In this document: one piece after another, positions 1 to 7,313 of the stretch
How the letters are laid out: each line of letters begins with the position of its first letter
Position numbering within the stretch: the first letter of the stretch is position 1
Assembly (NCBI GenBank): GCA_021775835.1
Contig: JAJFHC010000265.1
Location: forward strand, 1 to 13,942
Direction of reading: 5' to 3'
DNA: 13,942 bases
Source of the DNA: Hyphomicrobiales bacterium
GTDB taxonomy: Bacteria; Pseudomonadota; Alphaproteobacteria; Rhizobiales; JAJFHC01
The notes under the pieces: model-generated
The model's database searches: none
What the model was told of the DNA's origin: nothing
The model's input: only the letters and a program-made list of their open reading frames with translations
Program-made: the position numbers and the translations under genes

Positions 1-1
1 T

Positions 2-511
2 TTCGAGAACCTTCGGGCTTTATATGAGCCATTTAATCAAAGCCGAAGGGTATTGGGTTTCGATACGTTCGAAGGTTATCCGGCATTATCGGAGAAAGAC
101 AAACCCAGCGAGACAATCAAAATTGGCGGTTATAAAGTAACAGAAAACTACTGTGAGTATTTAGCCCAATTGATTGATTATCACGAAAAGAACAATGTGC
201 TTGCAGCTGTCAAGAAACACCAGCTAATAAAAGGCGACGTATCCAAAACGGCGCCTGCCTATTTTGAGTCGAATGACGATGTCATCATTGCGCTGGCCTA
301 CTTTGATATGGCACTTTATGAACCGTCAAAAGCAGCTCTTGAAGCCATCAAGCCACACCTCGTTCCTGGAAGTGTTATCATGCTGGATGAATTCAACAAC
401 GCGGAGTATCCCGGTGAAACGCGGGCCTTCAAGGAAGTTTTCAGCGACGTATCCTTTCAAGTCAGAAAATCACAATTCATGACGGATCGTACTTTCATTA
501 TTGTTGGTTGA
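2..511 (+). CDS. TylF/MycF-like sugar O-methyltransferase, 5'-truncated by window edge
   Basis: The frame is open from base 2 and ends at TGA 509-511, giving 169 visible residues; the start lies upstream, so a TTG at 53 is an internal codon. The opening LGFDTFEGYP (residues 18-27) and the later YFDMALYEPSKAAL (100-113) and GSVIMLDEF (123-131) match the macrocin O-methyltransferase (TylF/MycF) family, SAM- and metal-dependent enzymes of about 250 residues that O-methylate sugars. Asp102 and Asp129-Glu130 occupy the positions where the family carries its metal-binding acidic residues, as judged from motif context. The N-terminal SAM-binding part is missing. Homologues are common in polysaccharide clusters, where the acceptor is usually unknown. 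It could O-methylate a sugar made by this locus; which one cannot be seen. The family call is fairly safe, the substrate is not. Confidence 0.8.
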   Translation, partial: FENLRALYEPFNQSRRVLGFDTFEGYPALSEKDKPSETIKIGGYKVTENYCEYLAQLIDYHEKNNVLAAVKKHQLIKGDVSKTAPAYFESNDDVIIALAYFDMALYEPSKAALEAIKPHLVPGSVIMLDEFNNAEYPGETRAFKEVFSDVSFQVRKSQFMTDRTFIIVG

Positions 512-521
512 TATCCCTCAA

Positions 522-1436
522 ATGTTTGAAAATTCTGCGATACGTTGGAAAAAACGTGGTCTGGTCCTTCAGCCGGACGAACGATTGGTTTGGGCTAAGT
601 CTCACTGTATGGTGCCAACGCCGCTTATGATCGGCAACGGGTTGGCACAGATATACTTTTCAAGCCGAGATGCTTCGAACCGCTCAAGTATCGGCTACGC
701 CATTCTCGATCTTTCCGCCGAAGGAAAAGTCCTCGACTATGCACAAGAGCCGGTCCTTACCTGCGGTGATCTTGGCTGTTTTGACGACAATGGTGTGACC
801 CCGTCCTGCGTAAAAAAGGTGGGCGATCAGCTTCATCTCTATTATATTGGCTGGAATCCTGGTTCGACTGTTCGAGTTCACTTGTTTGGTGGTTTAGCCA
901 TATCAACGGACAATGGTCAGACTTTTGAACGATGGTCGAGGGCGCCGATTATTGAACGTTGCCAAAGTGATCCATATTTGAATACAGCTCCGTGGGTCGT
1001 CAAAGCTGACGACGAGTATCGCATGTATTACGTGTCGGGTTGCGGGTGGGTGCACAAGGACCTGCCGCGATACAACATCAAGGTCTGTCGCTCCCCTGAC
1101 GGTAAGAATTGGCTACGTGACGGCCATGTTTGCATCGACTTCGCTAATTCATCGGAAAATGCATTAGCGCGTCCATATGTGATTTTCGAAGATGGCATAT
1201 GGAAGATGTGGTTTGCTCACAAGGGTCCGGCATACCGATTGGGTTATGCGGAATCTGTCGACGGTTTGACGTGGTCACGTCGCGACCATCTTGTTGGCAT
1301 TGATGTCAGCGCAGCAGGTTTTGACAACGAGATGATCGAGTACGCTGCAGTAGTTCGGCACGAGGGTCGCCGGTTCATGTTTTATAATGGTAACAACTAC
1401 GGCTACGATGGTATCGGGCTGGCAATTGAAGAATGA
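522..1436 (+). CDS. Five-bladed beta-propeller, GH43/GH32-like glycosidase-related protein
   Basis: A 304-residue protein when begun at ATG 522. A TTG at 501 in the same frame would add seven residues (MLVDIPQ) and overlap the previous gene, but neither start has a clear Shine-Dalgarno. I prefer 522 because homologues as I remember them begin close to the WKKRGLVLQP segment (10-19). Blade-like repeats are visible: IYFSSRD (44-50), NGVTPSCV (90-97), LNTAPWVV (153-160), MYYVSGCGW (168-176), ALARPYVIFEDG (214-225), IEYAAVV (272-278) and MFYNGNN (286-292). This pattern is that of proteins related to glycoside hydrolase families 43/32, often annotated only as glucosyl hydrolase-like. There is no signal peptide, so a cytoplasmic protein is expected, odd for a polysaccharide-degrading enzyme. 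Its role in assembly loci is unknown to me. Confidence 0.75.
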   Translation: MFENSAIRWKKRGLVLQPDERLVWAKSHCMVPTPLMIGNGLAQIYFSSRDASNRSSIGYAILDLSAEGKVLDYAQEPVLTCGDLGCFDDNGVTPSCVKKVGDQLHLYYIGWNPGSTVRVHLFGGLAISTDNGQTFERWSRAPIIERCQSDPYLNTAPWVVKADDEYRMYYVSGCGWVHKDLPRYNIKVCRSPDGKNWLRDGHVCIDFANSSENALARPYVIFEDGIWKMWFAHKGPAYRLGYAESVDGLTWSRRDHLVGIDVSAAGFDNEMIEYAAVVRHEGRRFMFYNGNNYGYDGIGLAIEE

Positions 1437-2137
1437 AACGGATTGCGATTATGCAACCAACTTATCTGCCGTGGTGTGGATATTTTGGCCTCATGCAGTC
1501 AGTTGACCTGTTTATTTTTCTGGATACCGTACAGTTCGCTCGCCGGTCCTGGCAGCAGCGAAACCAAATCAAGACAGCCAACGGACCGCAGTGGCTGACG
1601 GTTCCGGTACAAACGAAGGGCAAACGCGATCAAGCGATCATGGGTGTCGAGATTGAGCCAAGTACAGATTTTGTTTCTGTTCATCGCAAGTCAATAGAAA
1701 TCAATTATCGAAAAGCACCGTTCTTCGATGACCTGGCACCCCGGGTCCTCTCGACATTGCAGATGCCGCGGACAAATCTGTGCGAATTGAACATTGATAT
1801 GATTTTGTGCATGAAAGAACTGCTGAATATTTCGACACCGGTCGCAAGGGCGAGTTCATTCGAGTGCGAAGGCACAAAAGCGGATCTGCTGGCTGCGTTG
1901 TGTCAAGAGTCCGAAGGAACAGAATATTTGTCACCACCCGGTTCACGCCCCTATCTTGAAGCGTCCGATGCTTTTGAAAACCTTGGAATTCCGATCAGGT
2001 ACTTTGGTTTCAATCACCCGGAATATCCTCAGTTATACCGGGAATTCCTGTCCCATATGTCAGGGATCGACATACTATTCAACTGCGCTGAAAACGGCCA
2101 ATCTTTGATCGCCTCTGCGTGTGAGATCTACGAATGA
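1433..2137 (+). CDS. WbqC-like family protein
   Basis: A 234-residue protein starting in a 4-base ATGA overlap with the previous stop. The N-terminus IAIMQPTYLPWCGYF (4-18), followed by DLFIFLDTVQF (25-35) and SWQQRNQIK (39-47), is the diagnostic signature of the WbqC family, found in O-antigen and glycan clusters of many bacteria. Near the C-terminus, FNHPEYPQLY and the following ILFNCAENG fit the family's conserved HPxYxQ and LFN-x-G segments. Length is typical. The biochemical activity is not established to my knowledge; roles in amino-sugar modification or transfer have been proposed from gene neighbourhoods. Its position just upstream of a CMP-sugar synthetase agrees with work on a specialised sugar. 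The family call is confident, the function is open. Confidence 0.92.
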   Translation: MKRIAIMQPTYLPWCGYFGLMQSVDLFIFLDTVQFARRSWQQRNQIKTANGPQWLTVPVQTKGKRDQAIMGVEIEPSTDFVSVHRKSIEINYRKAPFFDDLAPRVLSTLQMPRTNLCELNIDMILCMKELLNISTPVARASSFECEGTKADLLAALCQESEGTEYLSPPGSRPYLEASDAFENLGIPIRYFGFNHPEYPQLYREFLSHMSGIDILFNCAENGQSLIASACEIYE

Positions 2138-2829
2138 GCCGTTTGGCCGTCATTCCTGCACGCGGTGGATCAAAGAGGATCCCGGATAAGAACATCCGTG
2201 ATTTCTGCGGCAAACCCATGATTTCACACGCCTTGGAATCGGCGCGCTCCAGCAGGTTGTTCGACACAATTCATGTATCAACAGACAGTGAGACAATAGT
2301 GGAAACGGTTGTCGAGCTTGGCTTCCCAATAGATTTCATGCGGCCCCACACTCTAGCCGATGATCATACTCCGATCATGCCCGTGCTAAAGTTTGTCACA
2401 GACACTTATGCGCAAGACGGTCAGGAATTTGAACAGGTTTGGTTACTGATGGCCTGCGCTCCGTTGGTACGTGCCGGGGAACTGATATCTGCAAATCAGC
2501 TCTATGAGGAAACAGGCGGTCAACAGCCACTCCTCGCGGTGTCTGAGTACCCGGCGCCAGTTGAATGGGCCTTCGACCTCGACGAGACTAACCACCTCAT
2601 TCCTGTTCAGCCAGGTATGTTCGCAAAGCGCTCGCAGGACATCAGATCAAAGTATTTCGATGCGGGATCCTTTGCAATCTTTCCATCCTCCATAGTGAGG
2701 AATTCTGAAGGAGCCGGGTCGGATAGTGGTTTCATCGGCTATCCATTACCAAAGGGAACGGCAATCGACATTGACGATGAGGAAGACTGGCGGCTGGCGG
2801 AAGCGGTTTTCCGAGCAAGTGTCGCCTGA
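2134..2829 (+). CDS. pseF: CMP-nonulosonic acid synthetase, pseudaminic acid cytidylyltransferase type
   Basis: Transfers CMP from CTP to a nine-carbon nonulosonic acid, most likely pseudaminic acid, in the cytoplasm. The 231-residue length is normal. LAVIPARGGSKRIPDKN (4-20) is the nucleotide-binding loop of the acylneuraminate cytidylyltransferase family; VSTDSE (48-53), YFDAGSF (174-180) and the acidic IDIDDEEDW (211-219), which places the metal-binding aspartates, follow in the usual order. YFDAGSF and the short length favour PseF over NeuA. The start is in an ATGA overlap with WbqC, with GAGA seven bases upstream. No PseB, PseC, PseG or PseI is present in the window, so the nonulosonate must be made by genes elsewhere or the true substrate may differ. 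Legionaminate or a related acid remains possible. Confidence 0.82.
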   Translation: MSRLAVIPARGGSKRIPDKNIRDFCGKPMISHALESARSSRLFDTIHVSTDSETIVETVVELGFPIDFMRPHTLADDHTPIMPVLKFVTDTYAQDGQEFEQVWLLMACAPLVRAGELISANQLYEETGGQQPLLAVSEYPAPVEWAFDLDETNHLIPVQPGMFAKRSQDIRSKYFDAGSFAIFPSSIVRNSEGAGSDSGFIGYPLPKGTAIDIDDEEDWRLAEAVFRASVA

Positions 2830-2856
2830 CAACATTCACACTGTAGTGTAGAGACC

Positions 2857-3606
2857 ATGAAATCACCGAAAATTGTCGCAATCATAGAAGGACGCATGAC
2901 CTCGTCTCGTCTGCCAGGGAAATTGCTTCTGCCTGCTCTCGGCCGCCCAATTCTCGCCAGTCTCACCGACCGGCTGAAGACCGTGTCTTCAATCGACCAG
3001 ATCGTCCTGGCCACGACAGTCAACGACAGTGATGATGTGTTGGCCGAGTTTGCCGAGACGGAGGGCATTGGCGTGTTTCGAGGCAGCGAAGACGATGTGA
3101 TGGGGCGTGTCATTGGCGCGGCTAAGTCGGCCAATGCGAACGTTGTTGTTGAAATCACCGGCGATTGCCCGCTTATTGACCCTGACCTGATCGAGCAGAC
3201 AATCCGCGTCTTCATGCGGAACAATGCGGTTTATTGCGCCAATTCAGTTATCAGCAGTTATCCTGACGGCATGGACACACAAGTGTTTACCCTGGAGGCT
3301 TTAAAAAGGTCTGCGGAAATGACCGATGATCCGCTAGACCGCGAACACGTCTCTCGTTTCATGGTCAATCACCCCGATCTTTTTCCTCATGTTTACCTGG
3401 TTGCGCCTCCGTCTTTGTCCTGGCCCGGTCTGGGGCTAACACTGGACGAAACGGCGGACTACGAGTTGATTCGTAGACTGATGGAACACTTTGGAGAGCA
3501 TAATAGGTTGTTCGGATGCCGTGAAATTATCCAGGTTCTACGTGAAAATCCGGATTGGTTGAAACTCAACGACGGTGTGCCGCGCAAAAACGTGCGGCCC
3601 ACATGA
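2857..3606 (+). CDS. SpsF-like cytidylyltransferase
   Basis: A 249-residue member of the cytidylyltransferase superfamily, close to the spore-coat polysaccharide protein SpsF of Bacillus. The nucleotide-binding loop is RMTSSRLPGK (13-22), different from the GGSKR loop of the preceding gene. GRVIGAAK (83-90), TGDCPLIDPD (101-110), YPDGMDTQVF (135-144) and TLDETADYEL (195-204) are the family's conserved blocks. The expected reaction is transfer of a cytidylyl group to a sugar or sugar-acid, but SpsF substrates are poorly known. It begins 27 bases after pseF, one of the few real gaps here, with only a weak purine run (GTAGAG) before the ATG, and ends in an ATGA overlap with the oxidoreductase gene. 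That coupling suggests it works with the oxidoreductase and aminotransferase that follow. Confidence 0.88.
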   Translation: MKSPKIVAIIEGRMTSSRLPGKLLLPALGRPILASLTDRLKTVSSIDQIVLATTVNDSDDVLAEFAETEGIGVFRGSEDDVMGRVIGAAKSANANVVVEITGDCPLIDPDLIEQTIRVFMRNNAVYCANSVISSYPDGMDTQVFTLEALKRSAEMTDDPLDREHVSRFMVNHPDLFPHVYLVAPPSLSWPGLGLTLDETADYELIRRLMEHFGEHNRLFGCREIIQVLRENPDWLKLNDGVPRKNVRPT

Positions 3607-4568
3607 CGTTCAGGGTTCTTCTCGTTGGGTTGGGGCAAATGTCGATGGGGTATGACTTAGAGTCGGACGACGCCAACTCCGTACAAACTCACGCCCGGGC
3701 GTTTTCAAGGCATCCCGATTTTGAGCTTGTTGGGGGAATCGACGTCAACGATGAACGCTGTGCATTGTTTTTGAAGCATTATGGTGGGTATGTGAGCGGT
3801 GACCTGGCGTTGAGCCTATCGATCATACAACCGGATGTAGTCGTGATCGCATTACCAACGAACGACCATTGCCAAGCCGTGCAAACCATCCTGCAACACG
3901 GGCCTCGGAGTTTGATCCTTTGCGAAAAACCGCTGTCGTTTGATCGAGCAGAAGCAACGGCCATGGTGGAAAGATGTAGGCAGCAAAACAGCGATCTCTA
4001 TGTGAACTACCCCCGCAGGGTCGAACCCAGCGTCATTGAAGTGAAAAGTCGGTTGTCTGACGGCCGTATCACCAAACCGATTAAAGGCGTCGCCTGGTAT
4101 ACAAAAGGCTTGCTGCACAACGGTTCCCATTTTGTCAATCTGTTGGAATTTTGGTTAGGACCAATCCAGGATTTTAGTATAATCGCTGCCGGACATGCGC
4201 TAGAGAATGGAGACGTTGAACCTGATGTTCGTATCAAGTTCTCTTCAGGCACAGTAGATCTACTTGCCGCTGATGGAAAAAACTTTTCCCACCACGAAAT
4301 TCATCTCGTCGCATCGAATGGTTGCTTACGCTATGAGCGGGGAGGACAAATGATCGCATGGCATCCAGCTGTTCAGGATCAGAATTTTGGCGGTTACACA
4401 GTCTTGAGCTCAACCCGTAACGAAATTCGATCGGAAACCCAAAAACTCCAGTGGCATGTTGCCAGTAGCGTAAGCGCATGCTTGAAGGGCGCTACTTCCT
4501 ATTTATGCCGAGGCGAAGACGCACTCATAACACTAGAATCGTTACTGGATATGAAAGCAGCTTTATGA
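3603..4568 (+). CDS. Gfo/Idh/MocA-family NAD(P)-dependent sugar oxidoreductase
   Basis: A 321-residue protein started at ATG 3603, inside an ATGA overlap; an in-frame start at 3555 would add residues encoded within the SpsF-like gene and is rejected. LLVGLGQMSMG (6-16) is the Rossmann nucleotide loop, VVVIALPTNDH (79-89) ends the coenzyme-binding half, CEKPLS (107-112) carries the family's catalytic lysine (Lys109), and NGSHFVNLLEFWLG (173-186) holds the conserved substrate-binding histidine (His176). The family oxidises or reduces a hydroxyl or keto group of sugars. The next gene is a PLP aminotransferase, and such pairs typically oxidise a sugar hydroxyl to a ketone and then aminate it, as WlbA and WlbE do on UDP-GlcNAc uronic acid. 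The particular substrate here is not readable from sequence. Confidence 0.9.
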   Translation: MTFRVLLVGLGQMSMGYDLESDDANSVQTHARAFSRHPDFELVGGIDVNDERCALFLKHYGGYVSGDLALSLSIIQPDVVVIALPTNDHCQAVQTILQHGPRSLILCEKPLSFDRAEATAMVERCRQQNSDLYVNYPRRVEPSVIEVKSRLSDGRITKPIKGVAWYTKGLLHNGSHFVNLLEFWLGPIQDFSIIAAGHALENGDVEPDVRIKFSSGTVDLLAADGKNFSHHEIHLVASNGCLRYERGGQMIAWHPAVQDQNFGGYTVLSSTRNEIRSETQKLQWHVASSVSACLKGATSYLCRGEDALITLESLLDMKAAL

Positions 4569-5857
4569 ACGTACAAAACGGTAGGGAGTCCCTTGCCCTG
4601 TTTGGTGGTCCAAAGGTGATAGATAAGAGCTTTGCTCGCTACAACTCATTTGGCCAAGAAGAGGTTAAAGCTGCGAAAGCGGTAGTCGAAAGTGGTGTGC
4701 TTTCGCAGTATCTGGGTGCTTGGCACCCGGATTTTTATGGGGGCCCTAAGGTTCAGGAATTTGAAAGGCGGTGGGAAAGCCATTTTGGCACTAAACATGC
4801 GATATCATTCAATTCGGCAACGTCTGCTCTGACATCAGCCGTGGGTGCGATCGGCATTGAACCAGGCGATGAAGTCATTGTTTCACCCTGGACTATGTCT
4901 GCAAGCGCCACTGCCATCTTACACTGGAATGCCATTCCGGTTTTTGCCGATATAGAGCCTGAGACTTTTTGTCTTGACCCTCTGTCGGTTGAGCGCAACA
5001 TCAGTCCGTATACGAAAGCCATCATGTCCGTCGATATCGCTGGACACTCTGCCGATATGGATGCCTTACGTAAGCTGGCCGATAAGCACAGTCTGAAAAT
5101 AGTCTCAGATTCGGCTCAAGCGCCGGGAGCCCTCTACAGAAACAGCTATGCAGGAACGCTGGCCGAAGTTGGATGTTTCAGCCTTAACTACCATAAGCAT
5201 GTACACACCGGCGAAGGCGGTGTCGCGGTGACGGACGACGACGATCTGGCGGACCGTTTGCGCCTGGTGCGAAATCACGCGGAGGTCGTTGTGGGCAACA
5301 AAGGCGTCGAGAACCTCAGTAACATGATCGGCCACAACTTCCGCCTCGGCGAGATAGAATGTGCCATCGGTGTAGAGCAATTGAAGAAACTAAAATCAAG
5401 GGTCGAGTCTCGTCAACATATTGCCCGCGCGCTCGATGAAGGTCTATCCGGTTTGGCAGGTTTAAAGGTTCCAGCCGTCAAACAACATTGCACGCACGTC
5501 TATTACGTGTATCCAATCACTCTGGACATACCTGCCCTCGGTGTTAGCCGAGAGAAAATCCACGCGGCCCTCACTTCAGAAGGTGTTCCCGCTCTGGCTG
5601 CCAGATATCAAAACATACACCTTTTACCGATGTACCAAAAAAAGATTGCATATGGTTCCAATGGTTTTCCCTGGACGTCTGATATTTGTCACCGCGAAGT
5701 TGACTACAGCAAGGGCATTTGCCCCGTCGCGGAGGAGTTGAACGACGCCACGTTTCTTGGCTTCGGCACCTGTTCCCACGAATTTACCGAAGATGACATC
5801 CATCTGTTGTTGGAAGCCTTCCACAAAGTGTGGCGTAATATGGATCAGTTGCGATGA
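4565..5857 (+). CDS. DegT/DnrJ/EryC1/StrS-family PLP-dependent sugar aminotransferase
   Basis: A 430-residue protein taken from ATG 4565, in an ATGA overlap with GAAAG seven bases upstream; the frame stays open back to 4478 but those codons lie inside the oxidoreductase gene. NSATSALTSAVGA (83-95) is the PLP phosphate-binding region, SDSAQAPGA (181-189) holds the ring-stacking aspartate (Asp182), and NYHKHVHTGEGG (208-219) carries the Schiff-base lysine (Lys211). NFRLGEIECAIG (258-269) is the usual family block. At 430 residues it is somewhat longer than the common 370-390. The enzyme should transfer an amino group, normally from glutamate, to a keto-sugar in the cytoplasm. The upstream oxidoreductase is the likely source of that keto group and the downstream acetyltransferase may acylate the amine. 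Confidence 0.93.
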   Translation: MNVQNGRESLALFGGPKVIDKSFARYNSFGQEEVKAAKAVVESGVLSQYLGAWHPDFYGGPKVQEFERRWESHFGTKHAISFNSATSALTSAVGAIGIEPGDEVIVSPWTMSASATAILHWNAIPVFADIEPETFCLDPLSVERNISPYTKAIMSVDIAGHSADMDALRKLADKHSLKIVSDSAQAPGALYRNSYAGTLAEVGCFSLNYHKHVHTGEGGVAVTDDDDLADRLRLVRNHAEVVVGNKGVENLSNMIGHNFRLGEIECAIGVEQLKKLKSRVESRQHIARALDEGLSGLAGLKVPAVKQHCTHVYYVYPITLDIPALGVSREKIHAALTSEGVPALAARYQNIHLLPMYQKKIAYGSNGFPWTSDICHREVDYSKGICPVAEELNDATFLGFGTCSHEFTEDDIHLLLEAFHKVWRNMDQLR

Positions 5858-6402
5858 TTTATGAACTTTGCGACGGCTATCACGTGCGTGGTCTGCGCGA
5901 AAGCGATGTGAATGGCCCTTATCCGATGTGGTTCGAAGATCAGGACGTCTGCAAATACAATTCTCACGGCACGTTTGCCAAGAATTTGGATTGGTTCCGC
6001 GCCTATTTTGAACGGCTCAACGGAGAAAACCAGCTGGTTTGGGCTGTTTGCCACGAGGACGATGGACATATCGGAAATGCAAGCTTGCAGGGTATATCTT
6101 TTGTAAATCGGAATGCGGAATTTTCAATCCTGATCGGCGAGCGAGCTCATTGGCGCAGGTCGGTGGGATTGGCGGCCGGGATGAAACTATTGCAGCATGG
6201 CTTCACAAAGCTCAACTTGGAGAAGGTTTATTGTGGAACCGCCGCCACCAATCTCGGAATGCAAAAACTTGCAGGCCGATTGGGAATGGTTGAAGAAGGC
6301 CGGCGAAGAAAGCATTTGTTCCTTGAAGGTGAATGGGTCGATACTATTGAGTACGGTGTGCTGAGAGAAGAATTCGAACGCATTTGGCTGTTGAATCAAT
6401 GA
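5854..6402 (+). CDS. GNAT N-acetyltransferase, RimJ/RimL-like
   Basis: A 182-residue protein beginning in an ATGA overlap with the aminotransferase. The fold follows the RimJ/RimL branch of GNAT: YHVRGLRESDVNG (9-21) at the first strand, GHIGNASLQGI (71-81) on the central strands, ILIGERAHWRRSVGLAAGM (92-110) as the acetyl-CoA pyrophosphate loop, and AATNLGMQKLAGRLGMVEEG (130-149) at the acceptor end. The CoA loop reads R-S-V-G-L-A rather than the more common GxGxA spacing. The likely job is to acetylate the amine installed by the preceding aminotransferase, as PseH does in the pseudaminate pathway. Sequence alone does not show it to be PseH, and other acyl groups are possible. The family call is firm. 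Confidence 0.88.
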   Translation: MIYELCDGYHVRGLRESDVNGPYPMWFEDQDVCKYNSHGTFAKNLDWFRAYFERLNGENQLVWAVCHEDDGHIGNASLQGISFVNRNAEFSILIGERAHWRRSVGLAAGMKLLQHGFTKLNLEKVYCGTAATNLGMQKLAGRLGMVEEGRRRKHLFLEGEWVDTIEYGVLREEFERIWLLNQ

Positions 6403-7313
6403 TAGGTGTTGTTTCACATGACCCTGGTGGCGCCGAAGTCATTTCAAGCTATGTTCGTCAGAATGGTTTAACGTGCGGGTATGCGCTTGGTGGCGCGGCA
6501 AACCGCATATTTTCCGGTAAACTTGGAGCAATAGAACAGACTTCACTGGAAAATTTGGTTTCTTCATGTGAGTGGCTACTTTGTGGAACCAGCTTTTCAT
6601 CCGATCTCGAATGGCGCGCAATTGGGTTGGCGAGAGATGCCGGAAAACTCTCAGTTGCTGTCCTTGATCATTGGATAAACTATCGTCAGAGATTTCAGCG
6701 GCACGGTGTCTGGCATTTTCCGGATGAAATATGGGTCGGTGACACTTTAGCGGAAAGCCTCGCTCGTAAGGAACTGCCTGACACAAAGGTAGTCTTGGTA
6801 CCTAATCCCTATTTCGAGGATATTAGGCAACAACTGGCGGCGCTTGATCCACTCATTGCAGACAATGGAGGCGGCGTAAGAGCCCTCTACGTGAGCGAGC
6901 CAGTACGTGAAGGTGGGAAAATTCAATACAATGACGCGCTCTATTGGGGATATTCTGAAGAAGATGCTCTTCGCTACTTTTTGTCAAATGTCGGGTGTTT
7001 GGGTAATCCGATAGATCAGATTGCGGTTCGGCCTCACCCGAGAGAATGCGCTGAGAAATACTTATGGGCCGAGGACGAATTCGATCTTCCAATTGTCACT
7101 CAGAGCGGAAGAACTTTGCTCGAACAGATCGTTGAAAGCAACGTTGTTGCTGGTTGCGCAACAATGGCAATGGTGGTTGGACTTATGGCCAACAAGCGAG
7201 TGGTCAGCTGTATTCCACCAGGCGGTCGAACTATACCGTTACCGCATCCAGAAATCGAAACCATGTGGAGTCTCATTAAAGCTACCGATGACCAACAGCC
7301 GGAACACAAATGA
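6399..7313 (+). CDS. Unrecognised polysaccharide-locus protein, candidate GT-B glycosyltransferase
   Basis: A 304-residue protein from ATG 6399 in an ATGA overlap; a TTG at 6384 adds five residues and is less attractive. I do not recognise a characterised family. The N-terminus VVSHDPGGAEVISSY (4-18) has a glycine-containing loop after the first strand, followed by VLDHWINYRQRF (88-99), FPDEIWVGD (107-115), VPNPYFEDI (134-142), AVRPHPREC (209-217) and AGCATMAMVVGLMANKRV (251-268). A first Rossmann-like half followed by an HP motif and a small-residue loop before a 'fixed name and reclaimed' strand is what GT-B transferases and nucleotide-sugar hydrolases look like. No membrane segment is apparent. 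It lies between two acetyltransferases. A CMP-sugar-dependent transferase is an inference, not a finding; a PseG-like hydrolase is another possibility. Confidence 0.6.
   Translation: MIGVVSHDPGGAEVISSYVRQNGLTCGYALGGAANRIFSGKLGAIEQTSLENLVSSCEWLLCGTSFSSDLEWRAIGLARDAGKLSVAVLDHWINYRQRFQRHGVWHFPDEIWVGDTLAESLARKELPDTKVVLVPNPYFEDIRQQLAALDPLIADNGGGVRALYVSEPVREGGKIQYNDALYWGYSEEDALRYFLSNVGCLGNPIDQIAVRPHPRECAEKYLWAEDEFDLPIVTQSGRTLLEQIVESNVVAGCATMAMVVGLMANKRVVSCIPPGGRTIPLPHPEIETMWSLIKATDDQQPEHK

Noticed and set aside
2838..2849. Small inverted repeat ACACT-GT-AGTGT in the gap before the SpsF-like gene
   Set aside because: Five-base arms with a two-base centre are too short for a terminator and not distinctive enough to call an operator; such repeats arise often by chance.
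2739..3224. Long minus-strand open frame opposite the end of pseF and the SpsF-like gene
   Set aside because: It lies antisense to two well-recognised genes, its translation is serine- and arginine-rich with no recognisable motif, and it is explained as a shadow of their codon pattern.
4478..4564. Upstream in-frame extension of the aminotransferase
   Set aside because: It overlaps the oxidoreductase gene, the extra residues are arginine-rich and unlike the family, and ATG 4565 forms an ATGA junction with a Shine-Dalgarno.
2134..6402. A complete pseudaminic acid biosynthesis operon
   Set aside because: Only the PseF-type step is recognisable; no PseB, PseI or PseG is seen, and the aminotransferase is paired with a Gfo/Idh oxidoreductase rather than a PseB dehydratase.
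6399..7313. Assignment of this gene as PseG, the UDP-sugar hydrolase of the pseudaminate pathway
   Set aside because: A glycine loop near the N-terminus is suggestive, but the PseG GxGHxxR signature is not present, so only a GT-B-like call is justified.
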